From NCBI GenBank assembly GCA_045645165.1, contig JAZRIF010000087.1:1-9589 (forward strand): a stretch of 9,589 nt of DNA, written 5' to 3'. The DNA is from CAMEON01 sp045645165 (GTDB lineage: Bacteria; Bacillota; Clostridia; Oscillospirales; CAG-272). Shown here piece by piece: positions 1-6,100 of the stretch. Below the pieces are notes generated by a model. That model had not been told where the DNA came from. It did not search any database and saw only the letters and a program-made list of their open reading frames with translations. The translations under genes were made by a program, and so were the position numbers. Positions within the stretch are counted from its first letter, which is position 1. Every line of letters starts with the position of its first letter.

Positions 1-40
1 TTTGAAAAAAGGTTCTTGGAACTCCAAAAACTTTCAAAAA
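1..40. repeat. Imperfect intergenic hairpin at left edge
   Basis: Bases 1-7 (TTTGAAA) can pair with 32-38 (TTTCAAA), 12-14 (GTT) with 29-31 (AAC), and 16-20 (TTGGA) with 23-27 (TCCAA). The result is a long imperfect A/T-rich hairpin. Read on the minus strand, it resembles the opening of the plus-strand element at 60-118 (T-run, then GAAAGTTTTTGGA), so the two appear to be in opposite orientation. It may end a transcript from a gene left of the window, but that gene is not visible. Confidence 0.4.
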
Positions 41-59
41 GTATTGACAAATATATCTT

Positions 60-118
60 TTTTAAAAGTTCTTGAAGGGTGTCCAGAGGGAAACTTCTTT
101 TAAGAAGTTTCCCTTTGG
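60..118 (+). repeat. Structured intergenic repeat with perfect 12-bp palindrome
   Basis: The core is a perfect inverted repeat: GGGAAACTTCTT (88-99) and AAGAAGTTTCCC (102-113), separated only by TT. A87-T114 can extend it. It is preceded by a T/A-rich lead-in (AAAAGTTCTTGAAGGGTGTCC) and followed by TTTGG. The same order of blocks (TTGAAG, a TCC-A-AGGGA arm, a CCCTTTGG arm) recurs on the plus strand at 5071-5203 with a different apex, so I read this as one copy of a dispersed intergenic element. A terminator role is possible, but no U-run follows the stem. Confidence 0.6.
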
Positions 119-194
119 CGCTCTCCTCGCTCCCTCACAAACCCCAATTTAAACGCCTCAACCATCGGTTGTCCCTTCCTCTCCGTTTTTTCAC

Positions 195-223
195 TTGCTA
201 TTTTCCCCGCGGTGTGCTATAAT
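195..223 (+). promoter_or_regulatory. Sigma-A promoter with extended -10 for the XRE-GNAT gene
   Basis: The -35 is TTGCTA (195-200), the spacer is 17 bp, and the -10 is TATAAT (218-223), preceded by TG at 215-216 (extended -10). Transcription would start near 230, giving a short leader before the AAGGAGG site at 244-250. Confidence 0.8.
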
Positions 224-257
224 AGAAGAAGAAATATCACCCCAAGGAGGATATGCC

Positions 258-1865
258 ATGTCTGCGCCCCAGCCAACCACCAATCCCGCCGCCATCGCCG
301 CCACCATCCGCCGCCTCCGCCGCGAGAAGGGAATGACCCAGGAGGCTTTGGCCCAAGCCATCGGCGTGTCTCCCCAGGCCATTTCCAAGTGGGAGACGGG
401 GCAGACCATGCCGGATATCACCCTGCTGCTTCCGTTGTCGAAGGAATTGGGGATCGGTGTCAACGAGCTGCTCGGTGGCAACCGCAGACAGGAGCTGGAA
501 AAGAAATTTCAAGATGCCCTTCGTTTGGGGGATGAATATACCTTGATCGTCACACTGGAGGCTCTGGAGGAGTTTCCCGACGACGAGACCTTTTTGTACC
601 GCCGCGCCTGTGACGAGCTGTTTATTGGGGAGCGTTCCAGCGCGGGCAGACGGGCGTTCTATCTGAACCTCGCCATTCGCCATTTCAACGATCTGCACTA
701 CCGGTATCCTGATAACGAAATCTATACGTCCATGCAGGCACGCACCTTCCGCGCATTGGGCCGTATCAATGAAGCCCAGAAGGTAGAAAAGACCCTGACG
801 GATCCGGCCTATAAGGCCGCCGCGTTGGAGGGGGAGGACAAGCGCCGCCATCTGCAGGAGAAGATCCGAGCGGATGTGGAAGCCCTTTGCGGGGATCTGC
901 TGACGTACGGTACTCCCGAAGCCTTGGTGGCCTACCGCACCATTGTGGAAACCATGCTGGGGGAGGATATGGCGTATCGGAACGTTGGGTGGAATCTCCA
1001 TACGTGGAAAGCTCGGCAGGATCTCAACGAGGGGAATACCGAGGGCTTCGCGGCTTCCATGACCCGCGCCTACGAGACTGCCAAGGCCTACGATGAATTG
1101 GAGAGGGGAATTATCCCCTGCCGCGCGCCTCTGTTCGATCTTCTGACCTACGAAATCGATAACCATAGCGAGCTGCATGGTTTTATCAATAACTACGCAC
1201 TGCTATCCCACCCCGCCGCCGAGGGCTTGCGTCGGCGCATCGTGGGGGAGCAGTTCGTGTGCCGTCTCCTGCTGAAGCATAACTGGCGAGACTATTTCCG
1301 TTTTTGCTGTCAGCACATCAATGAAGAGAGCTTCTTCGATTTCAGCGTCCAATGGGACTCCGACGTGGACGCGAAGGAGATGTATAAGTCCCTACGGTTT
1401 CCCGGTTATGCGGAAGCGGAAATGTTGGACAATCACCGTGCCCTCGTGGAAAAGCTGGTAAGCGAAGGAACCATGACGGGACTTGTCGCCTGCTTCGGGG
1501 AGACCGTCTTTGGCTTTTGCAACTGCGGGGACAAGGATAAGTATTTCGGTCTTGGCCTCGAGGAGGAGGAGCGGGCTATCCCCACCGCCCCCGAAGGCTC
1601 CAAGATCCTTGCCATCGTGGAGATACTGGTCTCCCGCTTCTTTCCAAATAGCGGTATCGAAGACAAGCTGTTGACTCATGCGCTGACGGCGGCGAAGAAA
1701 AAGGGCTACACCCACGCCGAGGTCTACCCCTTGGAGCGCATGGCGCTTTCCAAGGAGGAGTTCGAGACCGGGCTGTCCTGCTACCGACGAGCGGGATTTA
1801 CCGTGATCCGCGACCTGTCAAGTGAGCAGGACGGGCGGTATTTCATCATGCAGAAGGAATTATAA
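258..1865 (+). CDS. XRE-family helix-turn-helix protein with helical middle region and GNAT-like C-terminus
   Basis: 535 aa. The ATG at 258 is chosen because AAGGAGG (244-250) lies 7 bases upstream and the promoter sits at 195-223; an in-frame ATG at 195 lies inside the -35 box. Residues about 15-72 are a classic XRE/Cro DNA-binding domain (RRLRREKGMTQEALAQAIGV, then SPQAISKWETGQTMPD). Residues about 75-370 are mostly helical and TPR-like. Residues about 385-535 resemble a GNAT acetyltransferase: strand GLVACFGETVFGFCNCG, then ILAIVEILV, a helix starting near 469, the strand HAEVYP, and YRRAGFTVIRD near the end. The acetyl-CoA loop, usually R/QxxGxG/A, reads PNSGIE (463-468), so two consensus positions are lost. 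The protein is probably a cytoplasmic regulator with a ligand-sensing or acetyltransferase tail; the target is unknown. It is monocistronic, ending at the 1880-1914 terminator. The XRE call is very sure, the GNAT call good, and enzymatic activity doubtful. Confidence 0.9.
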   Translation: MSAPQPTTNPAAIAATIRRLRREKGMTQEALAQAIGVSPQAISKWETGQTMPDITLLLPLSKELGIGVNELLGGNRRQELEKKFQDALRLGDEYTLIVTLEALEEFPDDETFLYRRACDELFIGERSSAGRRAFYLNLAIRHFNDLHYRYPDNEIYTSMQARTFRALGRINEAQKVEKTLTDPAYKAAALEGEDKRRHLQEKIRADVEALCGDLLTYGTPEALVAYRTIVETMLGEDMAYRNVGWNLHTWKARQDLNEGNTEGFAASMTRAYETAKAYDELERGIIPCRAPLFDLLTYEIDNHSELHGFINNYALLSHPAAEGLRRRIVGEQFVCRLLLKHNWRDYFRFCCQHINEESFFDFSVQWDSDVDAKEMYKSLRFPGYAEAEMLDNHRALVEKLVSEGTMTGLVACFGETVFGFCNCGDKDKYFGLGLEEEERAIPTAPEGSKILAIVEILVSRFFPNSGIEDKLLTHALTAAKKKGYTHAEVYPLERMALSKEEFETGLSCYRRAGFTVIRDLSSEQDGRYFIMQKEL

Positions 1866-1879
1866 ACCCCATACATGCG

Positions 1880-1914
1880 AAAACAGGTGCTTCCGTCATG
1901 GAAACACCTGTTTT
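1880..1914. terminator. Bidirectional intrinsic terminator
   Basis: AAAACAGGTG (1880-1889) pairs perfectly with CACCTGTTTT (1905-1914). The loop contains a further TTCC/GGAA stem (1891-1894 with 1900-1903) after one C-A mismatch. On the plus strand the T-run continues (TTTTGTTTGT). On the minus strand the stem itself ends in TTTT. It lies between the convergent XRE-GNAT gene and the last gene of the five-gene cluster and can serve both. Confidence 0.85.
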
Positions 1915-1924
1915 GTTTGTCGGT

Positions 1925-2326
1925 CTATTCTTCTTGCGCCGGGCTGTCTGCCGGGCCATCCGCCAGGCTGTCCGCCTTGTTCCACTTGTTCCAAAGAGCC
2001 AGCCCACCTACGTACAAAACCGTGCCGACCAGCAGGATCACAAGCCCGACCTGTGTGGCGGGATGGGAGTCTTCCGTGAAAAAACGCACGTCGATCAGCT
2101 CCCATACCGTGATGGCGATGCGAAAAACTCCCGCAAGCCAGAGGTCTCGGAGCTTGTGGGTATCGGGAGAGAAGCCCCACAGGGCAATAATTTCATAGAA
2201 CAGCAGCCAAAGGGAGACATCCGGCCATTCCAGCCAGATCGTGGGACCCAAAACGATCACAACAAAGGCGATCACGCTGATGACGGTGCTGCCCTTCATC
2301 AAACGGGAGGCAATTTTCTGTTTCAT
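1925..2326 (-). CDS. Small four-helix membrane protein, unknown function (last gene of operon)
   Basis: 133 aa. The ATG at 2326 follows GAAAGGAGCCCGCC immediately upstream. Hydrophobic segments fall at residues about 12-32, 37-52, 61-78 and 93-112, suggesting four membrane helices, with the loop SPDTHKLRD between helices 2 and 3. The C-terminal tail (116-133) is soluble, rich in Ala, Asp, Ser and Pro, with an A-D-(S/G) motif repeated three times. The protein resembles its upstream neighbour (2359-2733) in topology, and residues 54-75 match that protein's 58-79 without gaps (Pro, then AG(V/I)(F/L)R, then Trp). I infer a tandem duplication. The intergenic gap is 32 bases, so cotranscription is likely. 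I do not recognise a named family. Confidence 0.8.
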   Translation of the reverse strand: MKQKIASRLMKGSTVISVIAFVVIVLGPTIWLEWPDVSLWLLFYEIIALWGFSPDTHKLRDLWLAGVFRIAITVWELIDVRFFTEDSHPATQVGLVILLVGTVLYVGGLALWNKWNKADSLADGPADSPAQEE

Positions 2327-2358
2327 GGCGGGCTCCTTTCATGTGGAATTGTATGGAA

Positions 2359-2733
2359 CTACTTCTGCTCTCGGTTATTGCTCCACCAATATAAGCCGAG
2401 GGCTATTAGGAACATTACAGCCGCGGGAAATTGAAGCCAATCTCCGATATTGTGAATGCCTACGCTCACAAAGTAGCGGAGGATATGGAAAAACTGCCAT
2501 CCCGCTACGGCGGCACGCAGAATGCCCGCTATAGCCAGCCACTTCACGCTCCGCTCTGTGGGGCGGAGGCTGTACAGGGCTACACCGATATACAGGAGCT
2601 GTGTGAGGGGATTGGAAATGACCCGCCACCACCCAGTAAAACCGCTGAACAGCACCCACGATAGGGTCACGGCGCAAAGAGCTAAGCTGACAGCGTTGGT
2701 GACCGTCATGATCCGAACAGTTGTTTGCTTCAT
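2359..2733 (-). CDS. Small four-helix membrane protein, paralogue-like to the next gene
   Basis: 124 aa. The ATG at 2733 overlaps the upstream gene's TGA stop in an ATGA (2730-2733), the mark of translational coupling, and GGAAGGAG lies just upstream inside the preceding gene. Hydrophobic segments fall at about 9-30, 40-57, 63-82 and 97-117. The loop at 58-64 and helix 3 (AIAGILRAAVAGW) align with the downstream protein at 54-75. The shared features are a Pro, an AG-hydrophobic-hydrophobic-Arg block, a Trp, and an Arg-aromatic-Phe group after helix 3. Both start MKQ. No enzymatic motif is visible. It probably sits in the cytoplasmic membrane, possibly as a pair with its neighbour. The family is not recognised. 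Confidence 0.8.
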   Translation of the reverse strand: MKQTTVRIMTVTNAVSLALCAVTLSWVLFSGFTGWWRVISNPLTQLLYIGVALYSLRPTERSVKWLAIAGILRAAVAGWQFFHILRYFVSVGIHNIGDWLQFPAAVMFLIALGLYWWSNNREQK

Positions 2734-3008
2734 ATCCGCTCTCCTTCCTCATAGATCGATGTCTCTCGTCGGCAAACGTCTCGGTTCCTACACGCTGGAC
2801 AGGTCAAGGTCGCCTTGTCGGTGGTCTCTACCTGCCACCGAACAAACAGCAGACGAAACCACTTGACGCGGAACCTTTCGCCGCACGTGGGGCAAACAAA
2901 GCGGTGGGAGGCAAGCTCCTTGAGCCGCGCCACGCGGGGGAGGTTGATGAGGAACGCGAACAAAAGAGCGGGAAGAGCAATGGCAAGAAAAAAGACGGTT
3001 GTACCCAT
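2730..3008 (-). CDS. Membrane-anchored zinc-ribbon protein, unknown function
   Basis: 92 aa. The ATG at 3008 is preceded by GAAAGGAGACCGCC (3009-3022). An N-terminal membrane helix (residues about 4-22, TVFFLAIALPALLFAFLIN) is followed by a basic stretch and a soluble zinc-ribbon-like domain with two knuckles: CPTCG (C39, C42) and CPAC (C70, C73), plus C79. The 27-residue gap between knuckles suits a treble-strand zinc ribbon. Similar small clostridial proteins are common in my recollection but without a known function. The positive-inside rule puts the ribbon in the cytoplasm (Arg/Lys at 25-30). It overlaps the next gene by 4 bases and lies 21 bases after the previous one, so it is embedded in the operon. 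Confidence 0.8.
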   Translation of the reverse strand: MGTTVFFLAIALPALLFAFLINLPRVARLKELASHRFVCPTCGERFRVKWFRLLFVRWQVETTDKATLTCPACRNRDVCRRETSIYEEGERI

Positions 3009-3029
3009 GGCGGTCTCCTTTCGGTGATT

Positions 3030-3734
3030 TCAATCGATCCGGATTTGCCAAAGAATCCTTTGGCTTTTGACGTAAGCGTTTTCTGCGGGGGTATCGAACT
3101 CGATCCCGTCGATCCATCCGCCGTACCCGTTCAGGATCGTGAAGGTGACACCCTCGGCGGTCTTTTCAACGTGAGAATCCAGGATACAGCCCACCCGCCC
3201 CGTGAAGGTGTCCTCGGTGACACCGCAGAACCTGACCGCAATGACGCACCCCCACGTGGTGTCCAGGGTGACCGTCAGATCCGTATCCGCTTTGGTACAG
3301 GCGATGGGCTCGGCATCGTGGAAGTGGAAGGAGACCGTCTCCAGCGAGGCCGCGTCGATGGGGGTGTTCACCTCAAACCATTCGGGCAGGATGATGGGGG
3401 CGGCATAGGGGGCGAAGCGACTGTCCTCGGTCAAGGGGATCCTGTCCCCCGCAAGAATCCGCTCCATGAGAGTAGGATCGTCCATCAGCCAATCCAGACC
3501 GCTCCATTTCTTTTGGGCATCGCCGTATTCGTTGGCAACTATGAACAGACTTCTGAGCGAAATAGGATACGGATACCCTTCCTCCCGCACCAGACGCCGG
3601 AAATCCAGCTTTTGCACGAAGGACAGGGAAGGATCCAACCCGATGGCGGCGGATTCTCCTCCCGCAAACTTGATGGCAAAAAGGGGGGAGACATAGGTGG
3701 CGCCGTCGGCGGACTTGACAATGGCGTGGGTCAT
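3030..3734 (-). CDS. Hypothetical soluble protein, possible DUF4085-like C-terminal domain
   Basis: 234 aa. The ATG at 3734 is preferred because GAAAGGAGACCGCC lies directly upstream (3735-3748); an in-frame TTG at 3767 would add 11 residues and bypass this site. There is no signal peptide or membrane segment. The N-terminal half is mixed alpha/beta (acidic helices around 85-100). The C-terminal half (about 130-234) is strand-rich: a FHD motif (138-140) followed by alternating strands (TDLTVTLDT, CVIAVRFCGV) and a strand pair around 195-212. The FHD-plus-strands pattern reminds me of the DUF4085 family, where a FHD(C/S) element precedes similar strands; this is a weak, memory-based match. It is the second gene of the five-gene operon, 54 bases after the first. 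Confidence 0.8.
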   Translation of the reverse strand: MTHAIVKSADGATYVSPLFAIKFAGGESAAIGLDPSLSFVQKLDFRRLVREEGYPYPISLRSLFIVANEYGDAQKKWSGLDWLMDDPTLMERILAGDRIPLTEDSRFAPYAAPIILPEWFEVNTPIDAASLETVSFHFHDAEPIACTKADTDLTVTLDTTWGCVIAVRFCGVTEDTFTGRVGCILDSHVEKTAEGVTFTILNGYGGWIDGIEFDTPAENAYVKSQRILWQIRID

Positions 3735-3788
3735 GGCGGTCTCCTTTCTTGGCTGTTGCTGTATCAAATACGGACAAAGCCGTTTGGT

Positions 3789-4280
3789 TCAGGTTTTGTA
3801 GGGCTCGGGAAGTACCCAAGGAAGGCGAGTGTCGATCTCCAGCTCCACAGCGGGGGTGGGAAAGCCCTCAGGAAGTAGGGTGATCTCCCGTACAGGGAGA
3901 AGCATGAAGGGATAATCGGGATCGGGGCGGTAACCAAACTCCCACCGATAGGACAAACTGCGTGAGCCGTTTTCTGACACGGTCTCGGTCATGTTTTCGG
4001 GACATTCCACCAATGTGCCGCAGACGTGGCACCAACCGTTGTACCAAATCGTCCCGTCCTCCTCCTGCATCCCTGTCACGTTAAAGACCTCGGCAGGCTT
4101 GCGGGGGTCGATGCCCAGACTCTGCAGGAAAGCCAATACGGTTTCGGGTGCGGTGAGAATGGCCTTATCGTAGTTGCGGCAGTTCTGACAGTCGCACTGC
4201 CATCTGTCGTCGCGGGCGTAGAATTCGCGGGTGCGCTCTACGTCCACGTCCAGGACGTAATCGGAAAAGCGGAAGATCAT
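3789..4280 (-). CDS. Cysteine-cluster hypothetical protein, first gene of operon
   Basis: 163 aa. The ATG at 4280 follows GAAAGGAGACCCGCC (4281-4295), and a strong promoter lies at 4311-4339. It is soluble and acidic. Two Cys groups are visible: CDCQNC (C29, C31, C34) and CHVC (C84, C87), with C93 six residues on. This suggests a metal-binding site, most likely zinc. The N-terminal MIFRFSDYVLDVDVERTREFY block and the later WYNGWCHVCG block remind me of a widespread, unnamed clostridial family with the order DVDVE-TR-FY, CxCxxC and G(W/Y)xHxCG. As promoter-proximal gene it probably defines the operon. No enzymatic motif is recognised; a zinc-dependent binding or immunity-type role is only a guess. 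Confidence 0.85.
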   Translation of the reverse strand: MIFRFSDYVLDVDVERTREFYARDDRWQCDCQNCRNYDKAILTAPETVLAFLQSLGIDPRKPAEVFNVTGMQEEDGTIWYNGWCHVCGTLVECPENMTETVSENGSRSLSYRWEFGYRPDPDYPFMLLPVREITLLPEGFPTPAVELEIDTRLPWVLPEPYKT

Positions 4281-4310
4281 GGCGGGTCTCCTTTCATGAG
4301 GCTTTTTTAT

Positions 4311-4339
4311 ATCATATCATATGTGTACGAAAAAGTCAA
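4311..4339 (-). promoter_or_regulatory. Sigma-A promoter of the five-gene operon
   Basis: On the minus strand: -35 TTGACT (4334-4339), a 17-bp spacer, and -10 TATGAT (4311-4316). It is the only convincing promoter between 4386 and 1925, so it probably drives all five genes to the terminator at 1880-1914. The leader before the first ribosome binding site is short, at roughly 10 bases. Confidence 0.8.
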
Positions 4340-4385
4340 GCAACCGTTCGGAGAGCGGGTCTCAACAGGCGTTTATGCCATGAGA

Positions 4386-5021
4386 TCAATGCCGTATGCG
4401 ATTGCTTTCCCAATTCTTATGGGAGTAGAGCCGCCCGAACCAATGGAAGCAGAATAGGACGCCCATGCCCACAAGCAAACCCACCCAGGCATTTTGGAAG
4501 GTCTGGAAGAAGCCCATAGCGCCTACGAAGAACTGCTCGATGCCCCAGGCTTCGGCGTATCCGTAGCCCATGCCCGAGGAATTCAGGGCGGCGGTGTAGA
4601 AGGCTGCGGGGATCAGCCACAGCACGGTGGAAACGGCGGTGGAGATAATCGCCTCGGTCAGAGCCAGCTTGCGGTAGCGAGCCGCCCCCTCGGCTACGTT
4701 TTCTGCGCCCCGTACTTCCACAGAGGTAGCGGCGAGGTAGGCGCGCTTGCGATCACCGTTCTTGAAGTAGAACACGGTCATGATGATTGCGAGGATCACC
4801 AGGGTCAAAAGAGAGAAACCGAACATGACGAAGCGATATTCGGGTTCATGCTCGTCTCCGATCATCTGGTTTTCCAAGGGGGTCATGATCATGGCGTAGA
4901 GCAGCCAGGTCACAGCGTGATAGATGACCATGAAGAACAGGGATTTTACTCCTGTTTTCACATGGTTGGGCTTTTCGGGACGGTAGGTCTGGGACGGGGT
5001 GGAGTCATAGCGGTTGTTCAT
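4386..5021 (-). CDS. Four-helix integral membrane protein, unknown function
   Basis: 211 aa. The ATG at 5021 is supported by CCAAAGGAGATACC directly upstream. The reading frame stays open to 5150, but that extension is only translated intergenic repeat. A polar N-terminus (1-24, Tyr/Ser/Pro/Lys-rich) precedes hydrophobic segments at about 27-47, 64-86, 121-145 and 164-195. A basic/polar loop (87-118, with GDRKRAY) is probably cytoplasmic, and the C-terminus is short and basic. Two Trp/aromatic-rich helices dominate the C-terminal half (FFQTFQNAWVGLLVGMG). No family is recognised. I see no good promoter directly upstream. It may be read from the AraC gene (195 bases upstream on the same strand) through the structured repeat, or from a promoter I cannot recognise. 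No clear terminator precedes the next promoter. Confidence 0.8.
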   Translation of the reverse strand: MNNRYDSTPSQTYRPEKPNHVKTGVKSLFFMVIYHAVTWLLYAMIMTPLENQMIGDEHEPEYRFVMFGFSLLTLVILAIIMTVFYFKNGDRKRAYLAATSVEVRGAENVAEGAARYRKLALTEAIISTAVSTVLWLIPAAFYTAALNSSGMGYGYAEAWGIEQFFVGAMGFFQTFQNAWVGLLVGMGVLFCFHWFGRLYSHKNWESNRIRH

Positions 5022-5070
5022 GGTATCTCCTTTGGATGGTATGGTGAGGAATGAACGAGCGTAACAGGAC

Positions 5071-5203
5071 GTTCGACGATACTTTTTGAAGGTTTTGAAG
5101 ATTCCAAAGGGACTCGCAACATATGCCGTAGGCATATTTGCTCCGAGCAACGCGAGGATATTTTCAAAAGTCCCTTTGGTGGGGGCGCGGGGGCAAAGCC
5201 CCC
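5071..5203 (+). repeat. Large branched intergenic repeat element
   Basis: The outer arms CCAAAGGGAC (5104-5113) and GTCCCTTTGG (5170-5179) pair perfectly. Inside them CTCGC (5113-5117) can pair with GCGAG (5152-5156), closing two adjacent hairpins: ATATGCC-GTA-GGCATAT (5121-5137) and TTGCT-CCG-AGCAA (5138-5150). A T/A-rich lead-in with TTTTTGAAGGTTTTGAAG (5083-5100) precedes it, as in the element at 60-118. It is followed by a G-rich tract and a further hairpin (5189-5203). It fills the gap between the AraC gene and the membrane-protein gene. The layout matches the copy at the left edge with an expanded apex, so I read it as a member of the same dispersed family. Confidence 0.7.
5189..5203. 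terminator. GC-only hairpin just after the AraC gene
   Basis: GGGGGC (5189-5194), AAA, GCCCCC (5198-5203) form a perfect 6-bp GC stem, 13 bases beyond the AraC stop codon on the minus strand. No T-run follows directly on that strand (GCGCCCCC comes next), so termination would be weak or rely on the adjoining branched element. It could instead act as a 3'-end stabilising stem. Confidence 0.4.
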
Positions 5204-5216
5204 GATAGATATATGC

Positions 5217-6062
5217 TCATTCTTTGTTCACGCGCCACTTTTCGATCTGCTCGTTGCGGTATTGCAAGGGAGATTTCCCGAACCGTTGCTTGAAGGCGCG
5301 GATGTAGTAGTTGGCGTTGGTAAAGCCGTATTTCATGGCGATGAAGCCAATGGGCAGGGCGGTGAACAAGAGATCAGGGCGGCTTTGATTGAGCCGTTCC
5401 TCCAGGACGAACTGCATGGGAGACAGGCCCGTGGCTGCCTTAATGGTTTTGGTCAGGGTGGTGCGGTTGGTTTTGAACATCCGACAGAGGGACTCCACCG
5501 ACAGAGGGCGCTCCACGTGCTCGCGGATGTAGCGGATCACGGCGTCAGCATCTCCTTCCTTCTCGCCTTGATATGCACTCTCGGCCAGGCACATGACCGA
5601 GATGAGGCAGGAACGGGCATGGCAAGACCACATGGGATCGGTGCCGTGGGCATGAATGAACTGCTCGGCGGCGCGGAAATGGGCAAGCAGGGAACGGTAG
5701 GTATCGGCGGTGAGCGGTAAAACGCCGCAATATTTGTCATCGCGGGTCAGAAACAGATGGAAATCGGGATAACTGTATCGGGCGCGAAGGTCGGGGTAGC
5801 TGTCACCTTCAATGATGGTATGGCTGAGACCGATGTTGTAGAAATCGGGACGGAAGCAAAAGCCAAAAGTATCGCCGACGCCACCGTGCACCGTGACGGT
5901 ATCGGTGGTATTCAGGCACAAAAGCGTGTAGCCGTTGAGGTAACATTTCACGCCAGACAACTCACAGGCAAGGGCCTCGGCGTGGATCAGATACAAGGAG
6001 AACATCTGCGGGTCTACCGTCAGTTCAGTGGAAATGCGGATCAGATCGGGAGAGTATTGCAT
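5217..6062 (-). CDS. AraC/XylS-family transcriptional regulator
   Basis: 281 aa, the normal size for the family. The ATG at 6062 follows GAAAGGAATTCCTC, in which the Shine-Dalgarno sequence lies within a 10-bp palindrome. The N-terminal part (about 10-110) is strand-rich, consistent with a cupin-like sensing domain, including GYTLLCLNTTDTVTVHGG. Residues about 115-165 are a helical linker. The C-terminal double helix-turn-helix spans about 173-272: PLSVESLCRMFKTNRTTLTK (first HTH), GLSPMQFV, IGFIAMKYGFTNANYYIRAF (second HTH), and the family's closing FGKSPLQYR. It binds DNA as a one-component regulator; the effector is unknown. It has a consensus promoter with direct half-sites, which suggests autoregulation. 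It may also control the membrane-protein gene at 4386-5021, but nothing proves that. Confidence 0.93.
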   Translation of the reverse strand: MQYSPDLIRISTELTVDPQMFSLYLIHAEALACELSGVKCYLNGYTLLCLNTTDTVTVHGGVGDTFGFCFRPDFYNIGLSHTIIEGDSYPDLRARYSYPDFHLFLTRDDKYCGVLPLTADTYRSLLAHFRAAEQFIHAHGTDPMWSCHARSCLISVMCLAESAYQGEKEGDADAVIRYIREHVERPLSVESLCRMFKTNRTTLTKTIKAATGLSPMQFVLEERLNQSRPDLLFTALPIGFIAMKYGFTNANYYIRAFKQRFGKSPLQYRNEQIEKWRVNKE

Positions 6063-6100
6063 GAGGAATTCCTTTCATGTTGCTTGCGGCTTGTGTTTTC

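Noticed and set aside
44..72. Possible promoter starting with TTGACA at 44-49
   Set aside because: No -10-like hexamer lies 16-18 bp downstream (AGTTCT at 17 bp).
237..1178. Minus-strand open frame of 313 codons opposite the XRE-GNAT gene
   Set aside because: It is antisense to a gene with clear HTH and GNAT-like domains, promoter and ribosome binding site; it has no domain and no convincing start.
2721..3878. Plus-strand open frame of 385 codons opposite the operon
   Set aside because: It crosses four minus-strand genes that each have a Shine-Dalgarno site; its translation is Gly/Asp/Arg-rich low-complexity shadow sequence.
4340..4388. Possible terminator after the 4386-5021 gene
   Set aside because: Only a weak broken stem (TCTCA/TGAGA with GGC/GCC) that includes the stop region and has no T-run.
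5022..5150. N-terminal extension of the 4386-5021 membrane protein to an ATG at 5150
   Set aside because: The extension translates the structured repeat, and a good ribosome binding site precedes the ATG at 5021.
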